A stretch of 64,000 nucleotides of DNA, from contig OV884056.1 in the NCBI GenBank assembly GCA_930367215.1, positions 91,275,285 through 91,339,284 of the forward strand, written 5' to 3'. The DNA is from Pollenia angustigena. Taxonomy: Eukaryota > Arthropoda > Insecta > Diptera > Polleniidae. Below the pieces are notes generated by a model. That model had not been told where the DNA came from. It saw only the letters and a list, made by a program, of their open reading frames with translations, and searched no databases. A program made the translations under genes and the position numbers. Every line of letters starts with the position of its first letter. Position 1 is the stretch's first letter. Below, one piece after another: positions 23,341 through 37,300 of this stretch.

Positions 23341-23913
23341 ACCCTTTGGCAGATTTGTTCTACAAGTAGTATACTTTTATTTCGCGTTGCAAGTGTTGAG
23401 GCCGGTTTTTTTTTTTTGTTGGATTTGAAAAATGTTTTTTACACATTAACCCATTTTGGAAATGGTGTAGGTCAAATTATAAATTAATATATGTGACGCG
23501 CAGAATAGAAAGGGACCTAAGGGTTTTGTTCAGGAGAGCCAATTTTGAAGATTTAAATACGTGTATCTTTGGTGTACCATCACTGAGCGTGTTGGTATTA
23601 GTCTCATTTGAAAGCGACACATCTCATGACGTCAGGTAAGTGTTGGTCAACCTTGAAAACGCGCGTAGGTCGTCCCTACCTCTTTTTTTGTGTAGTTAGT
23701 TTTCACTGTTCCCTTTACCTTACTGGTCCCTTTCTCTATGCGCTGTCACAAATAAAGATTTCGATTATTTCAAAATTGTCTTTAATTTAAAGATTCTTTG
23801 CAACTGTAATTGAAGTTACTGAACAGAAGAAGGATGTGCTTGGAAAATAATTTAAGAAATGTGTATTATCCTTGATAGTTTTTATTTAAAAAACGTTAAT
23901 TTAAATTGTTAGT
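23341..23913. other. non-coding stretch
   Basis: No gene recognised. A short + strand frame at 23608-23790 has no recognisable domain. Confidence 0.35.
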
Positions 23914-24168
23914 ATATCGAGCCCTTATAGCAAAAATGATGTAACCAATAAAAATAAAATTTTATAGGAGAAGGTTTTTTTTTAAATAGTTTTGCTTCAA
24001 GTCTAGGGGTTCGTTTAAATTTGCTGTTGCTCTTATTTAGTAACGGTACTTTCCAGAGATATGAGATTTTTAGAGATGATGCAAATGATCAAAAATTATC
24101 GATTTTCGTCAAAAAACAAAAACCTAAAATGTTGTTGGTTACATCATTTTTGCTATTAGGGCTCGTTA
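23914..24168. mobile_element. inverted-repeat element family H, copy 3
   Basis: The left ATATCGAGCCCTTATAGC mirrors the right GCTATTAGGGCTCG. It is very similar to copy 1 at 18745-18995 throughout. Confidence 0.8.
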
Positions 24169-24169
24169 T

Positions 24170-25170
24170 GTTTACCCTTTACTTTATAGAATTCTTGAAA
24201 TTCTTAATAATTATTTTAAGTAAAGACTTGAGTCCTTTTCGTTTTACATACATATTTAAATCCTTTTTATATAGTTTTCTTCTTTTTTATTTTAAATTAA
24301 AAATGTGTATCTGTTTTCATTAAGTATTTTTTAATTATTAACTTAATCTATTGCTTGGATTTTTGTTAATATACTTTTAATTCATTTAAACTTGTTGTTG
24401 CATAATTGGTGTTCCTGTTGGTATATCTTTAATCAAATCAGCTTAATCCTTTAAAAGCTTATTTAAGTAATTTTAAATAATACAAAATAGAAAATAAACC
24501 AGTTTTAGTTTTTATTTCATATTTTTCGATCGTTTATGAATTTATAAAAAAAAAGTCTTGGAAATGTTTTTAACGAAAAAAAGGAACTAAACCGGGGAAA
24601 AATTAAACATGATATAAATTTGAGGTTAGACCTCGTGAGTAAAAAAATAAGTTAATAGCAAATAAAATACCAAAAAATATTAATAATTAAGGAAAGAGAG
24701 AGGAAGATTGAGAGAGAGCCTGGCATATTAGCAATAACTAATAAAGTTAATAAGTTGTAAATAGTTTTTGATAATTCTAATAACAGTAAATTTTTTTTTT
24801 TTTTTTTTTTTTTTTTTGTTGTTTGGTAGTGTTGGTTATAAAATGTTGTTAATGTTTTACAAAAACAATGTTTTATTTTGTCTTAAATTTGTGGTTTTTT
24901 TTTCAAGGTTTTTAAGGAAGGAATATAGTGCCATTTATATATTTTTGTTGTATTTGTGTAATTTTATTGCTATTATTAGTTTTGTTTTTTTATTTTAAAT
25001 CTTTTGTTATAATATTTCTTTAATAGTACGACTAAATGTGTGTTTTTCTTAAAACTTTTGTAGCATTTTACTTTAAACTGTTTTTTTTTTTTTTTTTTCT
25101 TTGATCTGTATATTTAATTTTTTGAAATTTTTTTGCTGCTTTAAAGATTAAATATTTAAGAATATTGTTC
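24170..25170 (-). other. putative vib 3' UTR / downstream AT-rich stretch
   Basis: This stretch follows the vib stop on the - strand. It is very AT-rich with long T runs on the + strand (about 29 T near 24789-24817, and 25081-25098). No gene was seen. The 3' end of the transcript cannot be fixed from sequence alone. Confidence 0.35.
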
Positions 25171-25309
25171 CTAATCACTATCGGCTTTAGTGCCACGCAC
25201 TTCACCCTCTTGACGTTGTTTGTCAAGTTCCTCTTTGACTTTATCTTCGATAGCACGAATATCTTCCATTGTCAGACCGTGCCAGCGATCCATCCAACAG
25301 AATACTTGG
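25171..25309 (-). CDS. vib: vib last coding exon
   Basis: The acceptor is TTCTAG. The first base completes the Arg codon of NFHR. The exon encodes [20 protein letters not shown], then a charged helix and the tail [10 protein letters not shown], with stop TAG at 25171-25173. A 9.2-kb intron separates it from the preceding exon. Confidence 0.95.
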
Positions 25310-28300
25310 CTAGAAAAATAAAAAGAAAGAAGCATTAAAAATTTGAAAGTATGGAAAAAGGCTTACAAATAAATTAAGTTAAAACATTTAGTTTTAATAT
25401 TAACATTTACAATTTCCCGGATTATTACCATTCCTTCAAACACAAACAATCAACATACCAGCACCTAAAATGCAAACGGACGTAGCTACACAAAAATTCG
25501 TAATCGAGTTTTTAATAGATAACACAAGTGAACAAAATTTAACTTTTTTATTGTGTTGATTTGAAGTTTGATACAAATTTTTTTACTACAGTACTTTTCG
25601 CTTATAGGCCACTACTATAGTTGCACAACTTTTGTGGACTATAAGAGAATTTGGACTATAACCGATTTTTTTTTACAATCCATTTTATGGATACTAAGTG
25701 AAATCTAGTATAATCCACATTTTGGACTATATAAAAATTATTTTCTTCAATAAAACCATTATTTTTAAACAAAAGAAAAGTTTATTTAACCTTCATAAGG
25801 TCTTCAAATTTGCTGACGTGTACGGTCTTCGGGTCAATTAAGTATGTTTTAAAAGTTGATATTGTATTTCTAGATTTATTCAGTATATTGAAGCTGTATT
25901 TATGGTTAGCATTTATTGCGAATACAAAAGTACATTTAACATAAAGTGGTTGTATCTGTTTTGTGACATAATTTGCAACGATTTATTTTTGACTGGCAAA
26001 AATATTTTTTCCTAGGTTTTTGTTGAAGATGACAGGTGCTGTCCCTGCTCAGCTACTACATGCACATTTTGCAATTTTTCGTGAAAATGAGTCTTTCAAT
26101 AATGTTTCTGGCTGCTTGATATAGGGCGCGGCAAGTTGAAAACCTAAATTTTCTAAGAAATGTCGACGTTTGGCAAAACAGTTTTCGTTTTAGCCATGTT
26201 TAGCTGATGTTAGTTGCCAAAAGCTCTCATGGCAATTCAATCTTGATTTTACATATAGTTGCTACTAAAGTAATTTGATTCTCTAGCAATTTTTGACCCA
26301 ATTAGTATGACGTAAAACAATTATCTGCAGTCATACTGTAACATTTCAAACCAACTGTCAAATCAAGAACTAGACGCATACATTTGTTTATTTCAGCCAA
26401 AGTTCCTATTTATTTGCCTGTATGTGGTTGTATATTCTAGGCATAACTAATCAACCCATAGAACGTAACTCACGTATCGGCGCAAACTTTTCTAAATTTT
26501 GATTTGTTGTCAAATCTTAGTACCGGCGAAAGGTTTTTTAATCTGTTCAACGGCAAGATAGCTCTTAAAATAGGATATCCATCCACAACTCCCACAAACT
26601 GTCTGTACTTTCATTATTTGGTCTATACAATTCAGCTAACTAGAGAACCAATAAATGGTAAATTTTGGAGTCGCCACTTCAATTCAATCAATACCAAATA
26701 CACATTTACCTGCATTATTAGTAAACTTCAAAGTAATGCATGTCACAGGAGGTGAAAAAAATAAATAACAACTGGAAATTTCTAACGAAAATTCAAGAAT
26801 TTTGCTATCAGTTAAATATGACCCAAAGACCTTAAGTGCAAAAAATTTTATGAATATTTTTTTCTGAAAACCTAACTTAGTTGTTGGCATTTAAAATTAA
26901 ATAAAAGTCATAAAATATAAAAAATATAAGTCACTCACTCTGAGAAAAAACATAACTTTTACTTGAAAATGGGTCAGATTTGACCCAATAACCTTATGAA
27001 GGTTAAAACATAACCAAATATTGGTTTAATTGAATAAATAGTTAAAAATAATAGTTGCCAGAAAGGTAAATAAAAACATGTTGCCAGTTGATTAAAAAAT
27101 ATAAAAAACAGAGTGGACTATAAGCGAACATTTTTGTATAAAGAATTATAAATGCATGCTAAGAAAATGTGGCTTTAAAACGAAAACGGACTTTAAGCGA
27201 AATGGACCTTAGAACAAATAATTTGTATAAAATTCGAAAAAAACTGCTAGTGAATATGACAGGTTTGGCATAAATCCTTTTTTGGCCTTTAAGCGGAATG
27301 GACTTTAAGCGAAAAGTACTGTAATTTGAGTTCGCTGATTTCAAATCTAATCTCCGTATTTCTCCATGAGCTTACATTTTAACGTTACAAGTACACTGAC
27401 TTTTTTACAAAAATTCAAAAAATCTTAACTTTATTTACTCTTCATTAAGCGATTCTCAAAATTTAATTTTTTTTAAAGAGTTAATCGTTAGGTTAAATGC
27501 AAAAAGACGTTACTAACAAAAAATTCAAAATCGAGTTTTTGATTGATTATTATGAATGCTATAAAACTACATGTCTTGACAAAATTTTACACTTCTTCGA
27601 TCAAAAATTGCACTTTTATTAACAATTAAAAAAACAACTTCCTAATTCTTGAGTTTTACGTTTTCTATTTCCAGCACATCCCTGAAATTCTTATTACTTT
27701 TACGTAAAGTCACACAACCTATTAGCAAAATGAGACATAGAGCATCAAAATCGATTAACACATTAAAAAACGTTATTTTTGTAGGGAAATCGCGATTTTT
27801 ATCAATTCAGTTTTCCAAATAAATTGTGAATAAAATCAAAAGTTGTGCGCCGATTACAATTAAATAAAGCTCATTTGATTCGAAATATATTCAATTTAAT
27901 GTTTTTAAGCTAAAACTGTGATTTTTGTCGCACTTTTTTTACTACTGGACAAACAAAAAACCAATGTAAGCGCGGCTTTAGGATAATCTTGTTAACGAAT
28001 TTAGATTTTTTTTCTAACTGAATATGGTGAACCGTTTTAAAGTTATTCCATTCCCATTTTTCCCATTTTTGTATTAAAAACTTTGTATGTTACTACCAAG
28101 GCGAATCCCTATATAAAAGTGAATTCGCCATGGTAACTACCTTTTTGCAACTCTGTTTTCATTTTAAAAACAATCAACTGAAATCATAGTAGGCTGTTAA
28201 AAATTAGGAATAAATAAAAAAAAGGTTTAAAAAATGCCGAAAAAGAAAAGTAAGAGAAATTTATTATTTAAAATGGTAAAAACATATGAAGGAGTCTTTA

Positions 28301-31300
28301 AAATTGAAGAAAATTGGCTCTTTTGCAATAAATGCTGGTGCAAAATAAATTGTTCGAAAAAGCCTAATGTGGATCAATATATAAGATGTGGGAAACAGCA
28401 ATTGGCGTCTTCTAAGCTAGAGAAATATCCACATAAACTAATTACGGAATATCCAGTGACTCCAACTGACACAACATTTAAAAAGGATCTTTGTAAAGCA
28501 TTCTTAGAATCCAATATGCCAATAAAAAAAAGTTAATTCTCCCAGTTTCAAAAATTTCATTGGGAAATATTCTCAAAAGTCGGTTCCGTCTGAAACTTGC
28601 ATTCGCTAGAATGCGTCACGCAGCCAAAGACAAATATATATAGATTTCTGTAGATGTAACTACGGGCAGCGAACAGAGATATGTTGCAAATTTTATTTTT
28701 GGACTCTTAGAAGAATTAAAAGACAATAAATCTTATTTATTGAACATGCAAGTACGGCAAATGGCGCATCTATTGCAGCATTTTGTAATGATTCGTTACA
28801 AATATTGTGGCCAGTACCCATGTTCTGTAACTTTTGTGAGAACATATCGCGTCGAAAAGACATGAAACAAAATATTCCATCGTTTCTCGAAAAGTGAGAA
28901 AAAACTGTGTCTGTAACTCATGTCGAAAACTATCAAAAGAGATTACATCGTTACGTTATAAATGCCATAACATTGCACTCGAAGCCAATGTGACATTGCA
29001 GATGTTGAGAACGAAAGTAACTCATATCGTTGACGGCGACCAAAAATTACTGAAATTGAACATTTTTCAACGACGGCGGCGAAAATACAACCGTCGGCTA
29101 TACCAAATAATGTAAAGTTCGACTTTAATGTGTCTTGCTTCCAAAAGCGCTTTGAAAACATTTGTATATTTTATAAAAATGTTAAAAGCAAAATAATTTA
29201 ACAATGAAAAATTTACCCAAAAACAAAATATTATTGGTATTATTTACATTTTTAATTGTTTTTTGGTGTTAAAATTTTTTCTCGCTCTATTTATATTCGT
29301 AGGTTTATTTGTCAGTTCAAAGCGGGAACTTTTCTCACCAAAATGTTACGAACACACTTTTTCTGTAAATTGGCGAGTAATTTCCTTACGTGACAGTTTG
29401 TGCTCGCCAAAAAAAAGTTACAGACACAGTTTAGTGAGAAAAACAGCTGTTTGTTTCAATTTATGGCATTTTTGTTTCATTTCACACATTTCAATCGAAA
29501 AGTTTCTCGACGCGAGAGTTACAGAACATGGGCACTGATGGTAAAGTAGAAAAGAAATCGAGTTTAGATTTGATTTTAATTTTCTGTATTTAGGCATAAA
29601 ATATAAAAAAGTGTTACTTGTAGTAACGGATTCAGCTGCTGTATACTAAGTGCAATATCTTCTCTAAAGGCAATGTATCCGAAAATGCTTCATTTAACAT
29701 GTTATGCACATAGTATCCATCGATTAGCTGAATTCATTCGAACAAACTTTGAAAAATGTCAATTAATTGATTTCCAATGTTAAAAATATTTTCTTAAAGG
29801 TAAATATAACTATAATCAGAGGTGTTCTGGAAATCGAAAACGCAAGAATTTAAAAGTCGTTTTTTTAATATGATTTTTGTAGTAAAAGAATTTTATGACA
29901 AATATTTCTCTATTAAACAGAATTCTATAAGAAAATTAAAAAAATGGATTAAGAGTGTATCAAAAGAACTTGAAAGTTCTTGCGTTTTTTTAATATAAAC
30001 ATACATACATATGTAGTTACAAAAACAAAATTTTTACAGGCACCGCGGGGAAAACAACTCTTTCTAAAAATGAATCCTAATGTGGTACTTCCACCGTCTC
30101 CATGCCCAACTCGTTGGGGTACTTGATTAGAAGCGGCAATGTACTACGCTTAACGTCTTAAAGAAGTTAAAGCCGTTGTTTTAGAACTTGACAATCAAGA
30201 TGCCGACTCAATTGTGCAATCCAAAAAAATGTTTGAAAACTCCGAACTAAGTTCTCAACTTGTATTTCTAAAATACAATTTTGCAAACATTTTGGTTGCT
30301 ATAAAAAAATTGTAAACTGCGGGATTATTCATTTCAGAGAGCACTAATGCTTTATCAACAGTTTCTGACGGACTATGGAAGATCGAGGACCAACAATATA
30401 AAAAGAAATTTGAGAAAATATTAAAAAGAAATCCGGGATATCAGCAGTTTTTGGAAATAAAATATATTTTAGAGGGTGGTACTGTTCCAAAGGATGAATA
30501 TGTAAAAAGTTTGTCCTCTAATGAAATTCTCAAATTAAAATTTGCACCGTCAACCTCCGTCGATGTAGAAAGAAGCTTCTCTTTATACAAAATGCTTTTA
30601 ACAGATCGACTTAGAAAATTAAAATTTGAAAACGTAAAAGCCCACATGATAGTATATTATAATCATTTTGATGATATTGTTGCCATTACTTGAGCTGTGA
30701 TATATTTAAAGTTTAAATATATTTAAATATTAAAATTTTGTTTTATATTTGTATGATCCTGAGTACATCTAATCTCTTGAAAAAGTCGACAAACAATCGA
30801 CGAAACGTCGGGAACAAAATATTGTAATTAAAAATTGAATTTTATTTACATTGAAGAAATTTAGGCCTTATTAGCTTGACAAAAATAACATTCATAAATT
30901 CATCGCTCTGGCCAAAGAAACAACTATGTACAACAATAGAATAAAACATTTTTTAGTGCTTTTTTTTGCTGTTTTATCAATTTTTTGTTGCTTTTTTATA
31001 ATATCTTTTTGCTGTAAAAGTATTGAATATTGCTTGTTTTTGTCTTCTCTGCTTATCACGTAAGTTTTTAGAAGACTGGAATCAAAATGGCGGCTTTAAG
31101 TAAGAAATTCAAAAGCCTAGAATACTTCATTATAATTGATTTCGTTAAGTTTTTTTTTTTCTCCTGTAAAAACTATAAAAGTGTAATTACGTCCGTTTCC
31201 ATTTATGCAATAAGTAAAGAAAGATTTAAAAAAATTAAGTAGATTTTATAGGGTGTTTTTTAAGAACCCTTATAGTAACTTGAAAATCTTAATAACAAAG

Positions 31301-34300
31301 TCTTTAAGAATGTCTAATTTGTTCTAATAAGCTAATGGTTTTATGTCTCCTTAGAGAAAAAAATCCAATTTAATTTTTTTTTTCAAAATTTTCAAATCTT
31401 CTAATCGCATCATAAAAGATTTCAGAAAACAAATCGTGATAAAAATTACGGGCATTTGTTTTGAGAAACTTACGAGCTGATGTCTTACAGTATTGCTTAT
31501 AGTCATAAAATGTATCTTTCCTGTTTCATTATGTTTAATATATTATGAAGATACATAAGCCAACAATAGGAATTTAGTAAAAATTTTAACAAATTTGTAA
31601 AATGATTTCAAAACAAGTATCTGAAAACAAAACTCATTATTTATCAAGAAAACTGAAAAATCTATACAAGAAGTCATCCCTACTTCAGCCGATTACTTTT
31701 TTCTTCATCATAAAATAACATTTTTTGAAGAGGTAGATTTTGACTTTGAAGGCAAAAAACATTCAGGACGTTAAAAGCAAAGGGAGAAGAATATAAAGAA
31801 GAATTGAAGATCTTTCTTAGCAAAAAAAAAGGTCCTGCAAAATCATTTGAAATAATAAAACTGTCGCTTTTTTCGTTCAGTAAAACAATAAGGGTCTTCA
31901 TGATATCGCTTAAAATTGCCATTTGTGCAAATGGGTAAACTTGCGAGACTCGTTTCATGAAGATCCTTTTTAATTTTTGTGTAATTTTAAACAATTACTG
32001 TCATTTCAAACTGAACCGTCAATAAAAAAATATATTAAAAAAAATAATCAAAAATATAATAAAAAAGTTGAAATTTGTGAATAATAAATGAAATTTGTTT
32101 TTAAACATGCATAAAGAAAGCCAAAACACTAATATGCTTATGTTATTACAAGAATTTATTGTTTGTGATTTATTAACACTTGAAGTTTTCATTGAAAACG
32201 GCGGTAAGCATTAAAAAAATTTGTTTGTATAAATGCACAATTGAAGAGCGCAAGTTTACGAGTCATAATTGTTGGGCAAATTTAAGCAGTTTGTGTAAAT
32301 TAATTCTCATACATTTTTTGACAGTTTATTTACGAGGGCGTAAGAATGCACAGTTTGCACACATTACGAGACTTATAAACGATATCATGAGGACCCTTAA
32401 TATTTTAGGCAAACAGTAAATGGGATACTTAAACTAACTTATCCGCCCAGGTATTGCACTTTATAAATTCTATTGTTTTGATAAATTATTACTTCAACAA
32501 AGATTTTTATGGTCACTAATGTTCTTCACGGGTCTCAATGCCTACCATGCTTGCAGATCGTCGATAAGCAGTAGCTGGGGACTCCGTTCATCAGTGCTGG
32601 GATGGCTGTACACTTCGGTGATTAGACCGATTCTTACGTATGGATGCTGTGTTTGGTAGGAGGCATTGTGGCTGGCTAGTCGAATGGAATTTCTGTCTAA
32701 GGCCCGAAGTGTGCTTTGATCGGCCTCAGGCGGCCCTAGATGTTATTCTACATCTTCTAACTATAGAGCAGTATGTGATGGGAATGGCAGCCAAGAGAAT
32801 TCTTAGACTGGGGGAGTTAGGACTGGTAGGAAATTTCACGGAGGGTCACTTGCGGATCTTGGGTGAAATTGGCGCTTGTGTTTATTACCTGGTCCCGCCC
32901 GACTCCACGGATTATGTAAGCTCAAGCATCGATTTTTGGCGTTGGCCAGAAGTAATATTGCCATCTAGGGAGAGCTGGTCAGGTCAGAACAGATTGTATA
33001 GGCGATTTGCGATTTTCACTGATGGCTCGAAGATGAAGGGCACGGGTGGTGGGCCTGCATTGAGGTTTTGGACATCAGAAGGTCATATAGACTTCCTTAC
33101 GACTCCACCGTATTTCAGGCGGAGGTTCTGGGGATTTTTAGGGCCGTGGATTTCGTAGGGAGCGGCTGTTAGGGCCTTGATGGGCTGTTATGTGAACTCC
33201 AGGCTAGTTGATGATTGCAGGAGGGCTCTAGGAGAAACCTTAAGAAATTATGTGGAAAGGCTGTGCTAGGTACCGAGTCATTGCAACATCATCGGCAACG
33301 AGCTAATAGCTAAGGAGTTGGCGAGACTGGGCTCAGAAATGTAGGATCCTGACTGTCTGGAAGCGGTCAGGCCTCCAAGGAATCGAGTCTGGAGGAATTG
33401 CACGGACTGCAGGGTATCGCGTGCGATGTGGCCGGTGCTTAGGAAGTCCGATTCAGATTCGCTGCTGGGCAGGAGAAGAGTCTGTGTCAGGACCATAATA
33501 GGTATTATCATGGACAACTGTATGATAGGCAGGATTTCGATGAGAATGGGATCTGGCCTGTAGGAAATATGTAGGTTGCTGATGAGTTGAAGACAGTTGA
33601 GCACTTTCTGGCCACTGTCTCAGGCTATAGAACAGCAGGCTGAAGTTGCAGGGTAGTAGATTCCTACGCGACTTGGAAGGTGCTTCGGGCTGCGGGCTCG
33701 AGAATCTGACGGAATTTGTAATGAGAATGAGTTGGCTGCGCAGCAGGTGACTGGATACATGCAGGAACGTTTTCTGTTTTTAGGGTAGTTTTTGCTTATG
33801 TGTTCGATTTTTATCTTCCACTTCTTTTTCTTTTCCTGAGCTTTCACTCTTTACTTCTCCTATTATTTTCTAACTAGAATCATAACTAACTAAGGCGTCA
33901 CAATGGAACATATTGGTCTCTGGGTGACGGTGAAATTTACTTCGCACCAGCCTTTCTTATCTAACCTAAAGGTAAAGAAATCTTAATAACATTTTGATAA
34001 ACAATTAATGTTAGAAAAATTAGAGCAAATACATACACTTAGGCCCGTTTTTACAACTTACCGATAGCTTAAAGTAGACTTTAACCGGCCTTATAAAAAG
34101 TGTTCCATTATTAAAACTTTACTTTTACCTAAAGTGAGCGATAAAAAAAATTAAGGTTCATCCTACCTGGTAGGCTTAAGAAAAGTTGTAATAATGGAAC
34201 ACTTTTTATAGGGCCGATAAAATCCTACCTTTAGCTAACGGTAAGTTGTGTAAACTAACTAGCCTTAAAGTTTTAAGTGATTTGGCGAAAAAAAACTTAA

Positions 34301-37300
34301 TTTTTTTTAAACTATTTTTTGTTTTTCACTTTAGATACTTTTTTTCGAAAGTGAAATTTGTTTAATACAGAATAATAGTAAAATATTAAAGAACCCACTA
34401 TCTATAGTTTGCAAGGTCTTAGACAAATATTTAAACATTTTGCTTAATTCACGAAAGTCAAGAATTTTCTATAAATAAGTCACTCCTTAAATTTAACTTA
34501 CCGATGGAAGTTTGTAAATAATCTTCGTTCTGATTTTTGTATGAAATTTTCTATTCTAGACTGAAGACCAAACCATTTGAACTCACAAGTGACTAATTTA
34601 TAACAAGTCATAACTGGATCAATTTTTTTCTTCCAATCGGCACCAACTAAAGGACCACGACCGGTCTTTTCTGATTTGAATCTAATTGGAAAAATTAAAA
34701 AAAATACATATATTTAAAGTTTTTTTTTAACACTAAATTATAAATACTTTGTGGGATCCTCATCAACTTTATAATCCGCAGGCGTAACGGGATCATTGGC
34801 AATATCAATATGAACGACTTCGCGTAACTTCATTTTTTCTGGAGGAAGTTCATGTACCTAAATAAGAAAAGGGAGGAGAAAGAGAGAGAGAGAGACAAAG
34901 CAAAGTACAATTCTATTAATTAACATTATTAAAACAAAATTGTATGTATAATTAATAATAAATAGTGCTATAAATAATGACATGTATACAACATTTACAT
35001 ATTAAACTTCATACTTTAAAAAGCCAATTAAAAGTAAAATATTTTAGTCTAATTAAGACAAATTAACACAAATTAATTAAAGAGGTTAAGATTAAGTTAA
35101 CAATACAACAATAATGGTTAATTATTTTACTTCACTCACATTATCCTGATCTCCTATATCAGCAATATGATGAGATTCAATGATTATGATAAAATTATCT
35201 TTCATATAGCCAGGATTCTGTTTTTTTTTTTTTTTATTCATTTATTTTAAAATTATTTTCATTTAGATGCATTAAATTAATTTTATAATTAAAGTAATTA
35301 AAAAAATAAGCACATACACACCCACACACAGATTTAAGTTTGTCATTTACCATTTAATTTTAGGTTTTTTTTATTATTATTTTCAATTAGTTTTTCAAAT
35401 TTAGACATTTATCAAAATTAATCCAACACCAACCATTATGTTATTGTTTAATTATTAGTTTTTAAATTAATTATTGAAGCATTATAACATACATTTAGAT
35501 GGTAAAAAATAAAAGAGAAAGAAAAAAGAAAAAACACCATTAATTTAATTTAGTTCTTCATATTGGACTTACATTTTCAGATTCTCCAGAACCGGCTAAA
35601 TGCAGAGAATCTATGATTACTTTAAATCCATCTTTCATAAATTTTGGATTCTAGAAAATATTTCAGATAGTCAGTTCAGGTTTATGATTTTCTTTTCAGG
35701 TTATAAAACTTAAAAATAAAATTAAATAATTTCTTAAAAAAAAGAATTCAACATGTTTCGAGTTTTAATCGTATGACAAAGTTAATCTAAATGAACTTAC
35801 GGCAATTAAACATATTTAACGCCTTGAGAATTCAAGTACAATATTCTAACTGTATTTCATGGAGTAAAAGATTAGAGAAACTTTACTTTTATTTACAGAA
35901 ATATCATCTTCTGATCTTATCAAATCAATTTATTTTTTTTAATTTTTACTAACACACCGATTTTTTTTTTAAATCTTTATCGGCTACCATAGAGGTATTA
36001 AAAAAAATTGAGGTCGTTCTTACGACATTCGAATTTACGCACCGGAACGAATTCATGTACAATAATCTGGGGCCAAATTACGGCATTAAGCTAAGATCCC
36101 ACTATCGACGCAATGTACCAATTTTTGGCGTATTTCATGTGCCGATAGTGTGAACGGTCAAAATGTCTGTGGACAATCAAAATTAACCTAGATGCGCTGA
36201 TAATGTGAACACTATTTTGCACAATGTGGAGCAATCAAATTGTTTAATATGTACCGATTTTTATCGGCCACTTGTGTGCCGATCACAGTCGCTAATCAGC
36301 GCCGATACAAGGGATGGCAAAACGAAATTTTTAAATTGCACAAACTGGCTTCTAAAATTTTACTTTTTTGAGCTTAATTGTACCAAAATTACATTTGTTT
36401 TATCTATTATTTATGTATTGAAACGTTAAATAGTATATTTGTACTACTAAATGAAAGAAAACAATTCGCTTTAACCAAAACATTGCAGTTGTATCGATGT
36501 TGCCATCCCTGGTTTGTAAACATCTGTTTACAAAACAATAATTACAAAAAAAAAAGAACAAGTGCAGTAAGTTTGAATGAAATTGAATATATTTTTTATT
36601 ATACATACATAAGTACATATCGATACCTTTCCATAATAATCTATTAAGCGACATTTCTAAAATTATGTAGGAAACGAAAAAAAACGTGTCGTTTAGTTAT
36701 TTATTTGTGTATTTTATTGAAAGGAACATATTTGGAAAGCGATTTTCAGAATACAAAACATATTTAAAAATGTGGCTTAGCATAATTTCTTTGGCGGATA
36801 ATACAAATTACAGGGTGCAACATTATTTCAGTGAAAAAACTTGGCGGTTGATACAATTTTATTTTCTCTCTAGTTTCCTTTGCATCCATGATAGGGCAGC
36901 GAAACCCAGGCCAAAATGTGGCGCTTCACTTCTAGTATAGTTCCACATCAAAAAGTCATTTTCGAAAAAACTGTCGCTTAATACATACAATTCTTATGGG
37001 AAGGTATCGATATATAAATATATTATTTAAAATTGTTAGGAAACATAATTTAATATTCGGACGGAGAATTTTGCGAATTTCTAAAGTAAAATTATGTCTG
37101 CCAACAAGTAAATAAACAAAAACATTTGATTTAATTTGCCCAAATAGCACGATAGTGTGACCACATTGTACCGATTATTGTCGCAATTGAGTTTTGGCCG
37201 ATATGAACCGAAAAAAATTGTCAGTGACCACCTAAGAATAAATTGTGCAATGTTTTTAAATGTGCGCCGATATAGCACGATAAAAATCGTCACAGATTGT

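Noticed and set aside
31680..31994. 104-codon - strand frame in a vib intron
   Set aside because: No domain or motif recognised; length is within reach of chance frames in AT-rich DNA.
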